Shown in pieces: positions 8,422 to 16,230 of a stretch of 31,379 nt of DNA. The stretch is taken from positions 1 to 31,379 of the forward strand of contig NZ_CBFHLV010000040.1 of the NCBI RefSeq assembly GCF_965656765.1. Reading direction: 5' to 3'. The stretch is from Marivita sp965656765 (GTDB lineage: Bacteria; Pseudomonadota; Alphaproteobacteria; Rhodobacterales; Rhodobacteraceae). Both the position numbers and the translations under genes were made by a program. Position 1 is the stretch's first letter. Each line of letters opens with the position of its first letter. Under the pieces are notes generated by a model that had not been told where the DNA came from, searched no databases, and worked only from the letters and a program-made list of their open reading frames with translations.

Positions 8422-9428
8422 ACATGCACACAAAGACCGATCTGCGCGAATTGTCCTATGCCGAGGCCATCCGCGAAGCCATGGACATCGCCATGGCCCG
8501 CGATGAGCGCGTCATCCTGATGGGTGAGGATATCGGGGTCTATGGTGGTGCCTTTGGCGTCACTGGCGATCTGGTCGAGAAATACGGGACGGACCGTGTC
8601 ATGGACACGCCTATTTCCGAGTTGGGCGGCGCTGGCGTCGCTGTCGGAGCCGCGATGACCGGGCTGCGCCCGATCTTCGAATTCCAGTTCTCGGATTTCG
8701 CAACCCTCGGGATGGAGCAGATCGTCAATCAGGCGGCCAAGATCCGTTACATGCTGGGCGGCGCAGTGTCGGTGCCTGTTGTCATGCGTTTTCCCTCGGG
8801 TTCCGGCACGGGCGCTGCAGCACAACACAGCCAGAGCCTTGAGGCGTGGACTGCGCATGTGCCAGGTCTGAAGGTGGTTCAGCCCGCGACACCTGCCGAC
8901 GCCAAAGGGCTGTTGCTGGCCGCGCTGGAAGACCCCGATCCGGTGATGATTTACGAGCACAAGATCCTCTACAAGATGAAGGGGCATGTCCCGGAAGGGT
9001 ACTACACCACCCCTATCGGCAAGGCGGCAGTGATGCGCGAGGGCAAGGACCTGACCATCGTCGCCACGTCGATCATGGTTCACAAGGCGCTAGAGGCCGC
9101 CGAAACATTGGCCGCCGAAGGCATCGACGCTGAGGTGATCGACCTGCGGACGATCCGCCCGATGGACCGCGACACGGTGCTCGCCTCGGTCCGCAAGACC
9201 GGACGGCTGGTCTGCGTCTACGAGGCAGTCAAGACGCTGGGCGTTGGCGCCGAGGTGTCGGCGATGGTCGCCGAAAGCGACGCGTTCGACTACCTTGATG
9301 CGCCGATCATCCGGCTGGGGGGCGCGGAATGCCCGATCCCCTACAACCCCGACTTGGAAAAAGCGGTGGTGCCGCAAGTGCCAGATATTCTTGAAGCCGC
9401 CCGCAACCTCGCAAAGGGACGCGTCTGA
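8418..9428 (+). CDS. Thiamine-diphosphate dehydrogenase E1 beta, AcoB-like
   Basis: The 336-residue beta subunit of the E1 component. It has the conserved MGEDIG (35-40) and the TPISE segment whose Glu68 is expected to activate the thiamine cofactor, followed by the transketolase C-terminal domain (about 200-325) with DLRTIRPMD. It starts in an ATGA overlap with E1-alpha and ends in a TGATG overlap with E2, implying one transcript and matched stoichiometry. Function follows from pairing with the alpha subunit. Confidence 0.95.
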   Translation: MNMHTKTDLRELSYAEAIREAMDIAMARDERVILMGEDIGVYGGAFGVTGDLVEKYGTDRVMDTPISELGGAGVAVGAAMTGLRPIFEFQFSDFATLGMEQIVNQAAKIRYMLGGAVSVPVVMRFPSGSGTGAAAQHSQSLEAWTAHVPGLKVVQPATPADAKGLLLAALEDPDPVMIYEHKILYKMKGHVPEGYYTTPIGKAAVMREGKDLTIVATSIMVHKALEAAETLAAEGIDAEVIDLRTIRPMDRDTVLASVRKTGRLVCVYEAVKTLGVGAEVSAMVAESDAFDYLDAPIIRLGGAECPIPYNPDLEKAVVPQVPDILEAARNLAKGRV

Positions 9429-10741
9429 TGCCGACCGAAGTCATCATGCCCAAGGTCGACATGGACATGGCCAAGGGCAAGATCATGTCGTGGCATATTG
9501 CCGAGGGCGACCACGTGTCCAAGGGCGATCCTCTGTTCGACATCGAGACCGACAAGGCCGCAATGGAGGTCGAAGCGCCTGCCGACGGCATCCTGCACCA
9601 CACCGCACCCGAGGGCATGGACATCCCTATAGGCACCCCCTGCGCCTGGCTCTATGCCGAGGGCGAAGTGGTGGGTGAGCAACCCGCACCGTTTGCGGGG
9701 CAAGCCGGGGCTGCATCCGAACTTAAACCAGTCGAAGTAGACGTTCCGGACGACATCAAGCCAGTCGAGGCTGAAAGAGAACTGGTCGACGCAGTTGCCG
9801 GTGAGGCCACGGGCAAGGTCCGCGCCACCCCGCGCGCACGCTCCCTGGCCAGCGGTGCGGGCCTGAACATCGCAGACCTCATCGGCACCGGTCCGCGCGG
9901 ACGGGTGCAGGCGCTGGACGTCGAAAACGAAATCACTCTGCGAGACACGCGCCCTGCCCCGCTGGCTTCGCCGGTCGTCTTCAAGGCGGAAACCGGCAGT
10001 CTGGCGGTGACCCGCTCCAAAGGCGGCACAGGGACACCTATCGTGATGATCCACGGCTTCGCCAGCGATGCCACGTCCTGGGCACCGATGGAGACACATC
10101 TGAAGCACCGCCCGTTGATCCGGATCGACCTGCCCGGTCACGGCAAGTCACCAAAGCTGCGCATCGACAGCTTTGCCGAGCTTGTGCGCGAGGTCCGGCG
10201 TGCCTTTGACGATCTGAACCTCGACGCTGCACATCTGGTTGGCCACAGCCTTGGCGGTGCCGTCAGTATAGCACTGGCCGATACGCGGGCAAAACGACTG
10301 TCGTCCCTGACACTGATTGCGCCTGCGGGGCTTGGCCCGGACATCAACGGCGATGCGCTGTCGGGGATCTGCAGGGCCACCCATGCCGAAAGCCTTGGGC
10401 CGTGGCTGCGCAGCCTTGTGGCAAACGAAGACATCGTGACCGACAGCTATGTCCGCCTTGCCATGGCGGGGCGTGAAGACACGAACCTGCGCGCAGCGCA
10501 GTCGCGCCTTGCCGATGCGCTTTTCCCGGATGGGGTTCAGGCTTTTGACCTGCGCGCGGCACTGGAACGGATCGACGCTCCGACCCGGATCATATGGGGT
10601 AAACAGGACGCGATCATCCCCTGGAAACACGCCCTGCGCGCGCCGGGCAAGATGGCGCTTCACCTTTTTGACGGCGTTGGGCACATGCCCCAGATCGAAT
10701 GCAGTGCTGAGTTGGGTCGGATCCTGTCGTCAAGCCTTTGA
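9428..10741 (+). CDS. AcoC-like E2: lipoyl domain, subunit-binding domain and alpha/beta-hydrolase domain
   Basis: A 437-residue acyl-transfer component. Residues 1-80 form a lipoyl domain with the lipoylated Lys43 in ETDKAAME. Residues about 131-166 (RATPRARSLA to GRVQALD) form a peripheral subunit-binding domain. From about 200 there is an alpha/beta-hydrolase with oxyanion region HGFAS (209-213), nucleophile Ser274 in GHSLGG, and probable Asp394 and His419. The usual CoA-acyltransferase catalytic domain (HxxxDG) is absent, as in Pseudomonas AcoC proteins, which fuse a lipoyl domain to a hydrolase. No E3 gene lies nearby, so a housekeeping dihydrolipoamide dehydrogenase is probably shared. 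It overlaps the E1-beta stop. Confidence 0.93.
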   Translation: MPTEVIMPKVDMDMAKGKIMSWHIAEGDHVSKGDPLFDIETDKAAMEVEAPADGILHHTAPEGMDIPIGTPCAWLYAEGEVVGEQPAPFAGQAGAASELKPVEVDVPDDIKPVEAERELVDAVAGEATGKVRATPRARSLASGAGLNIADLIGTGPRGRVQALDVENEITLRDTRPAPLASPVVFKAETGSLAVTRSKGGTGTPIVMIHGFASDATSWAPMETHLKHRPLIRIDLPGHGKSPKLRIDSFAELVREVRRAFDDLNLDAAHLVGHSLGGAVSIALADTRAKRLSSLTLIAPAGLGPDINGDALSGICRATHAESLGPWLRSLVANEDIVTDSYVRLAMAGREDTNLRAAQSRLADALFPDGVQAFDLRAALERIDAPTRIIWGKQDAIIPWKHALRAPGKMALHLFDGVGHMPQIECSAELGRILSSSL

Positions 10742-10825
10742 CCAGTTGTTCATTGTCACCCACCGAAAACATCGGTTACCTGTCAAAAGCCAGAGACATA
10801 AGCCAGATCACAAGGGGGCGAACCG

Positions 10826-11800
10826 ATGGCAAAATCGCAAGACCAGCTTCGGGTCCGCGCCGCATGGCTTTATTACATCGAAGGCATGACCCAATCCGAT
10901 GTCGGCAAAAAGCTTGGCGTGAACCGGATCACGGTGACCCGTTTGCTGTCCGAAGCCAAGAAACGTGGTGAGGTTGTGATCCGGATTAAGTCGGAATTGA
11001 CCGAACTGATCGAACTTCAACAACAGCTTCAGGATCACTACGATCTCGAACAGGCCATTGTCGCACCACTTGAAGCCGTCGAAGACGACCCGACACGGGT
11101 GATCGCCGCGGCCGCTGGCACATATGTGTCGAACCTGATGGAAAACGGCATGACCGTTGGCGTGGGTTGGGGCAAGACCCTTCACGCGATGTTGCCCTAT
11201 ATCGAGGAAAAGCCCCTGTCGGACGTGCGGGTTGTGTCCCTTCTCGGCGGCATCGCACAAGCCAGACGCTTCAACCCTGCCGAATTTGCGTGGCAATTCG
11301 CCGAACTGTTCGAAGCCGAAGGCTATCTGATCTCTGCCCCGGCAGTTGTGGATTCGCCGCAAACACGGCACGCCCTTTTGGAGAACTGTGGTCTCGATCA
11401 AATCCTGCAACTCGCCGAAGCCTGCGACGTTGCTTTGCTGTCTTGCGGCGGGATCACCTCGCTGACCACGTCATATCGCTCGGGTCACATCACGGAGTCG
11501 GACCGTCAATCGCTGATCGCAGCGGGTGCGGTCGGCGATTTTCTGTATCATTTCCTCGACAAGGACGGAAATATCGTGGACCATCCGGTCAACAATCGGT
11601 CGATCTCGATGTCGCTCGATCGCTTGAAGCGTGTTCCGAAAAAGGTTCTGATGTCGGGTGGTCGTGAAAAGATCGAAATCCTGCGCGCCAGTATTTCTTC
11701 GCTCGCGCCCAATGTCCTGATTACCGATGAGATTACCGCTCGAACGTTGCTGGAAACCGCTGATGCCAAGAGCCCCCACACGGCCGCCAAAGTTGACTAA
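10826..11800 (+). CDS. SorC-family sugar-phosphate-responsive transcriptional regulator
   Basis: A 324-residue regulator. The N-terminal helix-turn-helix at residues about 21-43 includes MTQSDVGKKLGV and ITVTRLLSEAKK. The C-terminal SorC sugar-binding domain covers about 60-318, with GVGWGKT at its phospho-sugar-isomerase-like site. Family members such as CggR, DeoR and LsrR respond to phosphorylated sugars. It follows E2 by 84 bp on the same strand and probably controls both divergent operons through the half-sites in 5941-6045; one further TGTTCA half-site lies at 10747-10752. The start ATG has GGGGG upstream. Effector is inferred to be a phosphorylated pathway intermediate. Confidence 0.93.
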   Translation: MAKSQDQLRVRAAWLYYIEGMTQSDVGKKLGVNRITVTRLLSEAKKRGEVVIRIKSELTELIELQQQLQDHYDLEQAIVAPLEAVEDDPTRVIAAAAGTYVSNLMENGMTVGVGWGKTLHAMLPYIEEKPLSDVRVVSLLGGIAQARRFNPAEFAWQFAELFEAEGYLISAPAVVDSPQTRHALLENCGLDQILQLAEACDVALLSCGGITSLTTSYRSGHITESDRQSLIAAGAVGDFLYHFLDKDGNIVDHPVNNRSISMSLDRLKRVPKKVLMSGGREKIEILRASISSLAPNVLITDEITARTLLETADAKSPHTAAKVD

Positions 11801-11938
11801 ATCCATCGCGCGCAAGCGTGCCGTCAAACGCCCGGATGGCGGCTGTGCAAGCACCGAGTGCCGTTCGGAAAACGCGACACCGGTGGAGCCTAGATTGCGC
11901 GAGCATGCATGTGCTATCATACAGATGAGGAGATGAAT

Positions 11939-12643
11939 ATGATGGTGGCCAGCCCGAAGAAATTCACTCTTTTGCATGATCTGAACATGCCAATCCGTGA
12001 TGCGTTGCGAGGCGTTGTCACGTTGGCTGACGCAACTGAGGACATGCTCGAGCCAGCCTCCAAATTATTACCGGAACCGCTGCGCAGCCGCTTTCACAGC
12101 GCCATGCAAGCATTCGAGCAAGCCGGCAAACGCCTGCTCCATGCGCCGATTGACATGGAGCGGATCAGCGATGCGGCGCAGTTTGCTCAAGGCACCACGT
12201 TGGACAAATCCGGAGTGAACACGGCCGCGAGCGTGATCGTTTTTGCCTGGGAGCACCTCAACCAATCCCGCGTCGACCACCGCCATCTTATCAGCGAAAC
12301 CATCGTTGCAGACCGGTTGTCGCGGTTGCAACCGGACGGCGGCACGATCGGGTTTGCCTTCGCCGCGTCCCTGTTCCTCGACCTGCGCCAATCCTCAGCC
12401 ATTGGCGTGATGCCGGGATTGACGCGCGGTATCACCGAGAATGAAGAAACCGAAGTCGACCTGGCATTGATGGCCATTGCCGTCTGGCTATCATCGAAAC
12501 GAGCGGACACCCTCGAGGAAGAAGAAAAGCTTCTGGACCTGTCCATGGCCCTTGTCCGCGCGCTTCAGTCAGAGGCGGCAACTGCCTTTCAAAGCCAAGA
12601 CGCCTTGGCCCAGTTTCTTGATGAAACGTCATCGCATCTTTAG
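11939..12643 (+). CDS. Uncharacterised protein, 234 residues
   Basis: I do not recognise this family. The start ATG at 11939 lies 6 nt after GAGGAG (11927-11932); ATG at 11942 or 11933 is also possible. The protein is mainly helical with no signal peptide, no clear membrane anchor and no known motif. Residues 60-150 are rich in Ala and Gln, and an acidic DTLEEEEKLLDL stretch lies near residue 190. A possible -10 hexamer TATCAT is at 11915-11920. The next unknown gene starts 11 bp after its stop, so the two probably form a two-gene unit separate from the catabolic locus. Confidence 0.75.
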   Translation: MMVASPKKFTLLHDLNMPIRDALRGVVTLADATEDMLEPASKLLPEPLRSRFHSAMQAFEQAGKRLLHAPIDMERISDAAQFAQGTTLDKSGVNTAASVIVFAWEHLNQSRVDHRHLISETIVADRLSRLQPDGGTIGFAFAASLFLDLRQSSAIGVMPGLTRGITENEETEVDLALMAIAVWLSSKRADTLEEEEKLLDLSMALVRALQSEAATAFQSQDALAQFLDETSSHL

Positions 12644-12654
12644 GATCGGACTCT

Positions 12655-13275
12655 ATGTCGACGCATGATTTGACCAAGACAGACCAACCGTTGCGCAAAT
12701 CCGCACAACGTCTGCGGTGGTTCGTCGATGCGTTCGATCAGCAAATCCAAAACACCGAAGCTCAGACGGGTAACCAGTTTTCCGTCGACCGGGGCGCTTT
12801 GGCGCACGTCTTTGCCGATTGGCTAAAGGCGTTCGAAGCCCAGAAACCGACGCGCGAGGATGATAAACCCGCCTATGTGGGTTTTGCGGCTGGCCTCATG
12901 CTCAGAACCTTGATCAAGCACAAACCGGTCGCGGTAGTGAAACAGCCTGACAATGCAGACCAGTCAAATCCGGCGTACTTCTGGCCTGAAGGGTACCTCT
13001 ATGTCGCATTCTGCCTGAATGTGCGCGGCTTGGTTCTCGAGACAGATTTTCACGCGGCACAACACCCGCCGAGTGATCGGCTTGCGGACAACCGGACGTG
13101 GTGGAGCTTTCGCGAGAACGTGCAACAGGATCCCTCTCTGGCGATCGCCTTCCTCGACCTTTTTGCTGGAGATGAGCCGGAATGGACCATGCCCGAACTG
13201 TTCAGAACAGGCCGCGTTGCCCGCATCGCGGAACGGTTTTACGCCAAGGAAGTGGCAGCGCCTGAAAAGCCGTAA
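12655..13275 (+). CDS. Uncharacterised protein, 206 residues
   Basis: Not recognised. It is a soluble protein of ordinary composition with aromatic-rich stretches (YFWPEGYLYVAFCLNVRG around residues 108-125, TWWSF near 148) and no signal peptide or catalytic motif that I can identify. It begins 11 bp after the preceding unknown gene and presumably shares its transcript. Codon use and base composition look like the neighbours, so it appears to be a resident gene and not a recent import. Function unknown. Confidence 0.75.
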   Translation: MSTHDLTKTDQPLRKSAQRLRWFVDAFDQQIQNTEAQTGNQFSVDRGALAHVFADWLKAFEAQKPTREDDKPAYVGFAAGLMLRTLIKHKPVAVVKQPDNADQSNPAYFWPEGYLYVAFCLNVRGLVLETDFHAAQHPPSDRLADNRTWWSFRENVQQDPSLAIAFLDLFAGDEPEWTMPELFRTGRVARIAERFYAKEVAAPEKP

Positions 13276-13585
13276 ATTGACCAGGTTCTCTCGCAGGATC
13301 ACAGACAGTAATGACGTGACGCGCGTCGGTTGAGGACAAAGCTTAGGTTCACGGGCACGCACCGCACCCTGCAACCCAACACGCACAGCGATCGCGGTTT
13401 TCCAAGTGACTCTTGCCCAATGATGATGAATACGTGCCGGCTTCTTCACCTGCAGGCCATCGCAGGACGGACGACCCAGCGGCATGAAAACGTATCCGGG
13501 CGATCAAACTGACTATTAAGAGTCACATCGCACCGGCGCACGAAGGTCGGAAGAGATCGGGAATTATTGATTTATAGCCATGATA
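13276..13585. other. Intergenic region of about 310 bp with nested complementary segments
   Basis: No convincing protein gene is visible. Within it, 13406-13414 and 13518-13526 are perfectly complementary over 9 nt, and shorter complementary segments nest inside (13415-13418 with 13498-13501; 13430-13435 with 13490-13495; 13436-13439 with 13480-13483; 13449-13453 with 13462-13466). This could be a structured RNA or chance. The rest shows nothing I can name. Confidence 0.35.
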
Positions 13586-13662
<77 letters not shown>

Positions 13663-13710
13663 CTATGGCCTCTCTACACAGAAGGGATTTGGGGCGCAAA
13701 TGCAAATGTA

Positions 13711-13736
13711 GCCCGGCGGGTGGGTTTTCGCCGGGC
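13711..13736 (-). terminator. Hairpin after glcB, possible terminator
   Basis: Perfect 8-bp arms GCCCGGCG (13711-13718) and CGCCGGGC (13729-13736) with a 10-nt loop, 51 bp beyond the malate synthase stop codon and before the tRNA. The tract after it on the minus strand has only scattered T residues, so efficiency is uncertain. Confidence 0.5.
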
Positions 13737-13786
13737 CATGATACGTTAACGCATCAATCGTTTCGGTTGGCCGAAAGGCGCGCGCG

Positions 13787-15934
13787 TCAGCTTGCGGCTT
13801 TCAGCTCAAGACGGCGTTGGTGCAGAACTGGTTCGGTGTAGCCAGATGGCTGGACACGTCCCTCAAACACCAAATCACACGCCGCCTGAAAAGCGATGGT
13901 ATCAAAACCCGGCGCCATCGGCGTGTAAGCCGCATCACCCGCGTTTTGATCATCCACAACTGCTGCCATGCGCTGCATGATCTCCATCACGTCGTCTTTC
14001 GACATGATGTCATGATGGAGCCAGTTGGCGATGTGCTGGGCGCTGATCCGGCAGGTCGCGCGATCTTCCATAAGGCCGACATTGTTGATGTCCGGCACTT
14101 TGGAACAGCCCACCCCCTGATCGACCCAACGCACGACGTAACCCAGTATGCCTTGGGCGTTGTTTTCGACCTCGCGGGTGATCTGGTCTTTCGACCATTT
14201 CTGGAATGCGGCCAATGGGATGTCTAGAATTGTATCGACATGCGCGCGGCGTCCGCCCTTGCGCAGCTTGTCCTGAACCGCAAACACATCAACCTTGTGA
14301 TAGTGCAACGCATGCAGGGTGGCAGCCGTTGGAGACGGCACCCAAGCGCAGTTGGCACCCGACTTGGGATGTTCGATCTTTTGCTCCAGCATCGCGGCCA
14401 TCATGTCTGGCATGGCCCACATGCCTTTGCCAATCTGCGCCTTACCGGACAGACCGCATTCCAGGCCAATATCAACATTGCGATTTTCGTAGCCGCCAAT
14501 CCAGGCTTTGCGTTTGATAAAGTCCTTACGGCTGAAGGGGCCTGCTTCCATCGAGGTGTGAATTTCGTCGCCGGTGCGATCCAGAAAGCCCGTGTTGATG
14601 AAGGCGACCCGGTGCTTGGCTGCGCGGATGCATTGTTTGAGGTTCACACTCGTGCGGCGTTCCTCGTCCATGATGCCCAGCTTGACAGTGTTGGCGGGCA
14701 AGCTCAGCGCTTTTTCGACAAAGGTAAACGTCTCATCAGCGAACGCCACCTCGTCCGGCCCATGCATCTTGGGTTTCACCACATAGACCGAACCGTGATG
14801 CGAATTGCGCAGGCCAGCGGTCTTGTCCAGATCATGTTTGGCGATCAATGCGGTGATCATCGCATCCATCAGGCCTTCATAGATTTCTGCGCCGTCCTTC
14901 AGCAGGATCGCCGGGTTTGTCATGAGGTGACCGACATTGCGCACCAGCATCAGTGCGCGGCCTTTGACCGTGATGTCCGCCCCGTTCGGCGCGGTGTAAG
15001 TCAGATCGGGGTTCAACGCGCGCGTGACGGTCTTGCCGCCCTTCTCGAAGCTGTCGTTCAGGTCGCCCTTCATGAGGCCCAGCCAATTGGTGTAGGCGAG
15101 CGTTTTGTCCTCGGCATCGACGCAAGCAACAGAATCCTCGCAATCCATGATCGCAGAGACCGCGCTTTCAAGACGCACATCCGCAAGACCGGCCTGATCG
15201 CGGCTGCCGATAAAATGCGTCCGGTCAAACACCAATTCGACATGCAGACCATTGTTGCGCAGCAGGACAGCGTCGGGGGCCTTGGGGTGACCGGTATAGC
15301 CGATGAATTTCTCTGGCTGCGCCAGTGGCATGTCGTCAATCAGCAGCGCGCCATCATGCACATAGTAGCGACGCGCATCAGCATGGCTGCCACCATCAAT
15401 TGGGAACGCCTCGTCAAGAAACACACGGGCGCGGGCGACGACGCGCGCGCCGCGACCCTTGTCATAACCACCTTTCGGAGCTGGCGTGCCCATCGCATCA
15501 GTGCCATAGAACCCATCATAAAGGCTGCCCCACCGAGCATTCGCAGCGTTCAAGGCATAGCGCGCATTGGTAATCGGCACGACCAGCTGAGGCCCTGGTA
15601 CGGTTGCAATCTCGGGATCGGTATTCTGGGTTTCGATCTCAAAATCATCGCCTTCGTCCAGCAGGTAGCCGATCTCGGACAGGAACGCCTTATAGGCCTC
15701 ATGGTCATGCGGCTGATTGCGGTGACGAATGTGCCATTCGTCAATCTTGGTCTGGATGTCTTCGCGAGTTTTCAACAGAGCCGCGTTTTTGGGCCCAAAC
15801 TCATGCGCGAGGGTCGACAGTGCCTCCCAGAACGCATCAGCGTCTACACCGGTACCCGGAAGCGCTTGCCCCTCAATAAAGTCAAAAAGCGTCTGGTCGA
15901 TCTTCATTCCGTGACGGTCAATCCGGCTGGCCAT
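13787..15934 (-). CDS. glcB: Malate synthase G
   Basis: A 715-residue single-chain malate synthase of isoform G, close to the usual length of about 720. It condenses glyoxylate and acetyl-CoA to malate in the glyoxylate cycle and in glycolate use. Hallmarks include FDRTHFIGSRDQAGLADV, the MDCEDSVACVDAEDK metal and substrate region, the catalytic-core segment VYVVKPKMHGP, and the C-terminal RATCRISAQHIANWLHH. It stands alone, with an inverted-repeat operator candidate 66 bp upstream. The acetyl-CoA formed by the left-hand operon could enter this route, but no direct link is visible. Confidence 0.97.
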   Translation of the reverse strand: MASRIDRHGMKIDQTLFDFIEGQALPGTGVDADAFWEALSTLAHEFGPKNAALLKTREDIQTKIDEWHIRHRNQPHDHEAYKAFLSEIGYLLDEGDDFEIETQNTDPEIATVPGPQLVVPITNARYALNAANARWGSLYDGFYGTDAMGTPAPKGGYDKGRGARVVARARVFLDEAFPIDGGSHADARRYYVHDGALLIDDMPLAQPEKFIGYTGHPKAPDAVLLRNNGLHVELVFDRTHFIGSRDQAGLADVRLESAVSAIMDCEDSVACVDAEDKTLAYTNWLGLMKGDLNDSFEKGGKTVTRALNPDLTYTAPNGADITVKGRALMLVRNVGHLMTNPAILLKDGAEIYEGLMDAMITALIAKHDLDKTAGLRNSHHGSVYVVKPKMHGPDEVAFADETFTFVEKALSLPANTVKLGIMDEERRTSVNLKQCIRAAKHRVAFINTGFLDRTGDEIHTSMEAGPFSRKDFIKRKAWIGGYENRNVDIGLECGLSGKAQIGKGMWAMPDMMAAMLEQKIEHPKSGANCAWVPSPTAATLHALHYHKVDVFAVQDKLRKGGRRAHVDTILDIPLAAFQKWSKDQITREVENNAQGILGYVVRWVDQGVGCSKVPDINNVGLMEDRATCRISAQHIANWLHHDIMSKDDVMEIMQRMAAVVDDQNAGDAAYTPMAPGFDTIAFQAACDLVFEGRVQPSGYTEPVLHQRRLELKAAS

Positions 15935-15999
15935 GGCTCATTCCCCTCGCTGTATACGGCGGTACTCAATTAGAAAGAAAGTTTCCGATCCGCAACAGC

Positions 16000-16022
16000 T
16001 TTGGTCAGGTTACCTGACCAAA
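16000..16022. promoter_or_regulatory. Perfect 23-bp inverted repeat, probable operator upstream of glcB
   Basis: Arms TTTGGTCAGG (16000-16009) and CCTGACCAAA (16013-16022) around a 3-nt centre TTA. The TTGGT/ACCAA outer part resembles sites of FadR-subfamily GntR regulators such as GlcC, PdhR and LldR. It lies between the DUF2256 stop codon and the glcB start, both read leftward, so glcB is the likely target. The assignment to a GntR protein is inferred. Confidence 0.6.
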
Positions 16023-16080
16023 TATGGTGCATTTTGGAAATCTTGATAATCGGGCTTCGCTGTTCCGGTTTGCTTGAAAC

Positions 16081-16230
16081 TCATGACTTGTTCTTTGCCT
16101 TGCGGCACCGGTCCGAACAGTATTTCACGTCATCCCAGACCTTTTCCCACTTCTTGCGCCAGACGAAGGGCAGACCGCAGGTCGCGCATGTTTTGGTCGG
16201 CAGATCGGATTTCTTGCGGTGTTTCGGCAC
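16081..16230 (-). CDS. Small cysteine-rich DUF2256-type protein coupled to photolyase
   Basis: A 49-codon gene starting with GTG that shares one base with the TAG stop of the photolyase gene (TAGTG at 16228-16232), so translation is coupled. The product is basic and carries a probable zinc-binding set: CxxC at residues 15 and 18, then C38 and C42 (YCSDRCRKA). It also has the WRKKWEKVW segment typical of DUF2256. From memory, DUF2256 proteins are commonly encoded beside cryptochrome/photolyase genes. Function is unknown; an accessory role for the photolyase is plausible. Confidence 0.88.
   Translation of the reverse strand: MPKHRKKSDLPTKTCATCGLPFVWRKKWEKVWDDVKYCSDRCRKAKNKS

Noticed and set aside
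7405..10741. Pyruvate dehydrogenase of central metabolism
   Set aside because: The E2 lacks the acyltransferase domain and matches AcoC architecture; there is no E3, and the genes sit with a sugar importer and a SorC regulator.
13330..13512. A 60-codon plus-strand frame in the gap before tRNA-Arg
   Set aside because: It has no ribosome-binding site and no recognisable protein pattern; it overlaps the complementary segments that may form RNA structure.
14240..15973. A 577-codon plus-strand open frame opposite malate synthase G
   Set aside because: It is an antisense shadow of the intact glcB gene; the translation has no family features, and GC-rich codon use keeps the opposite frame open.
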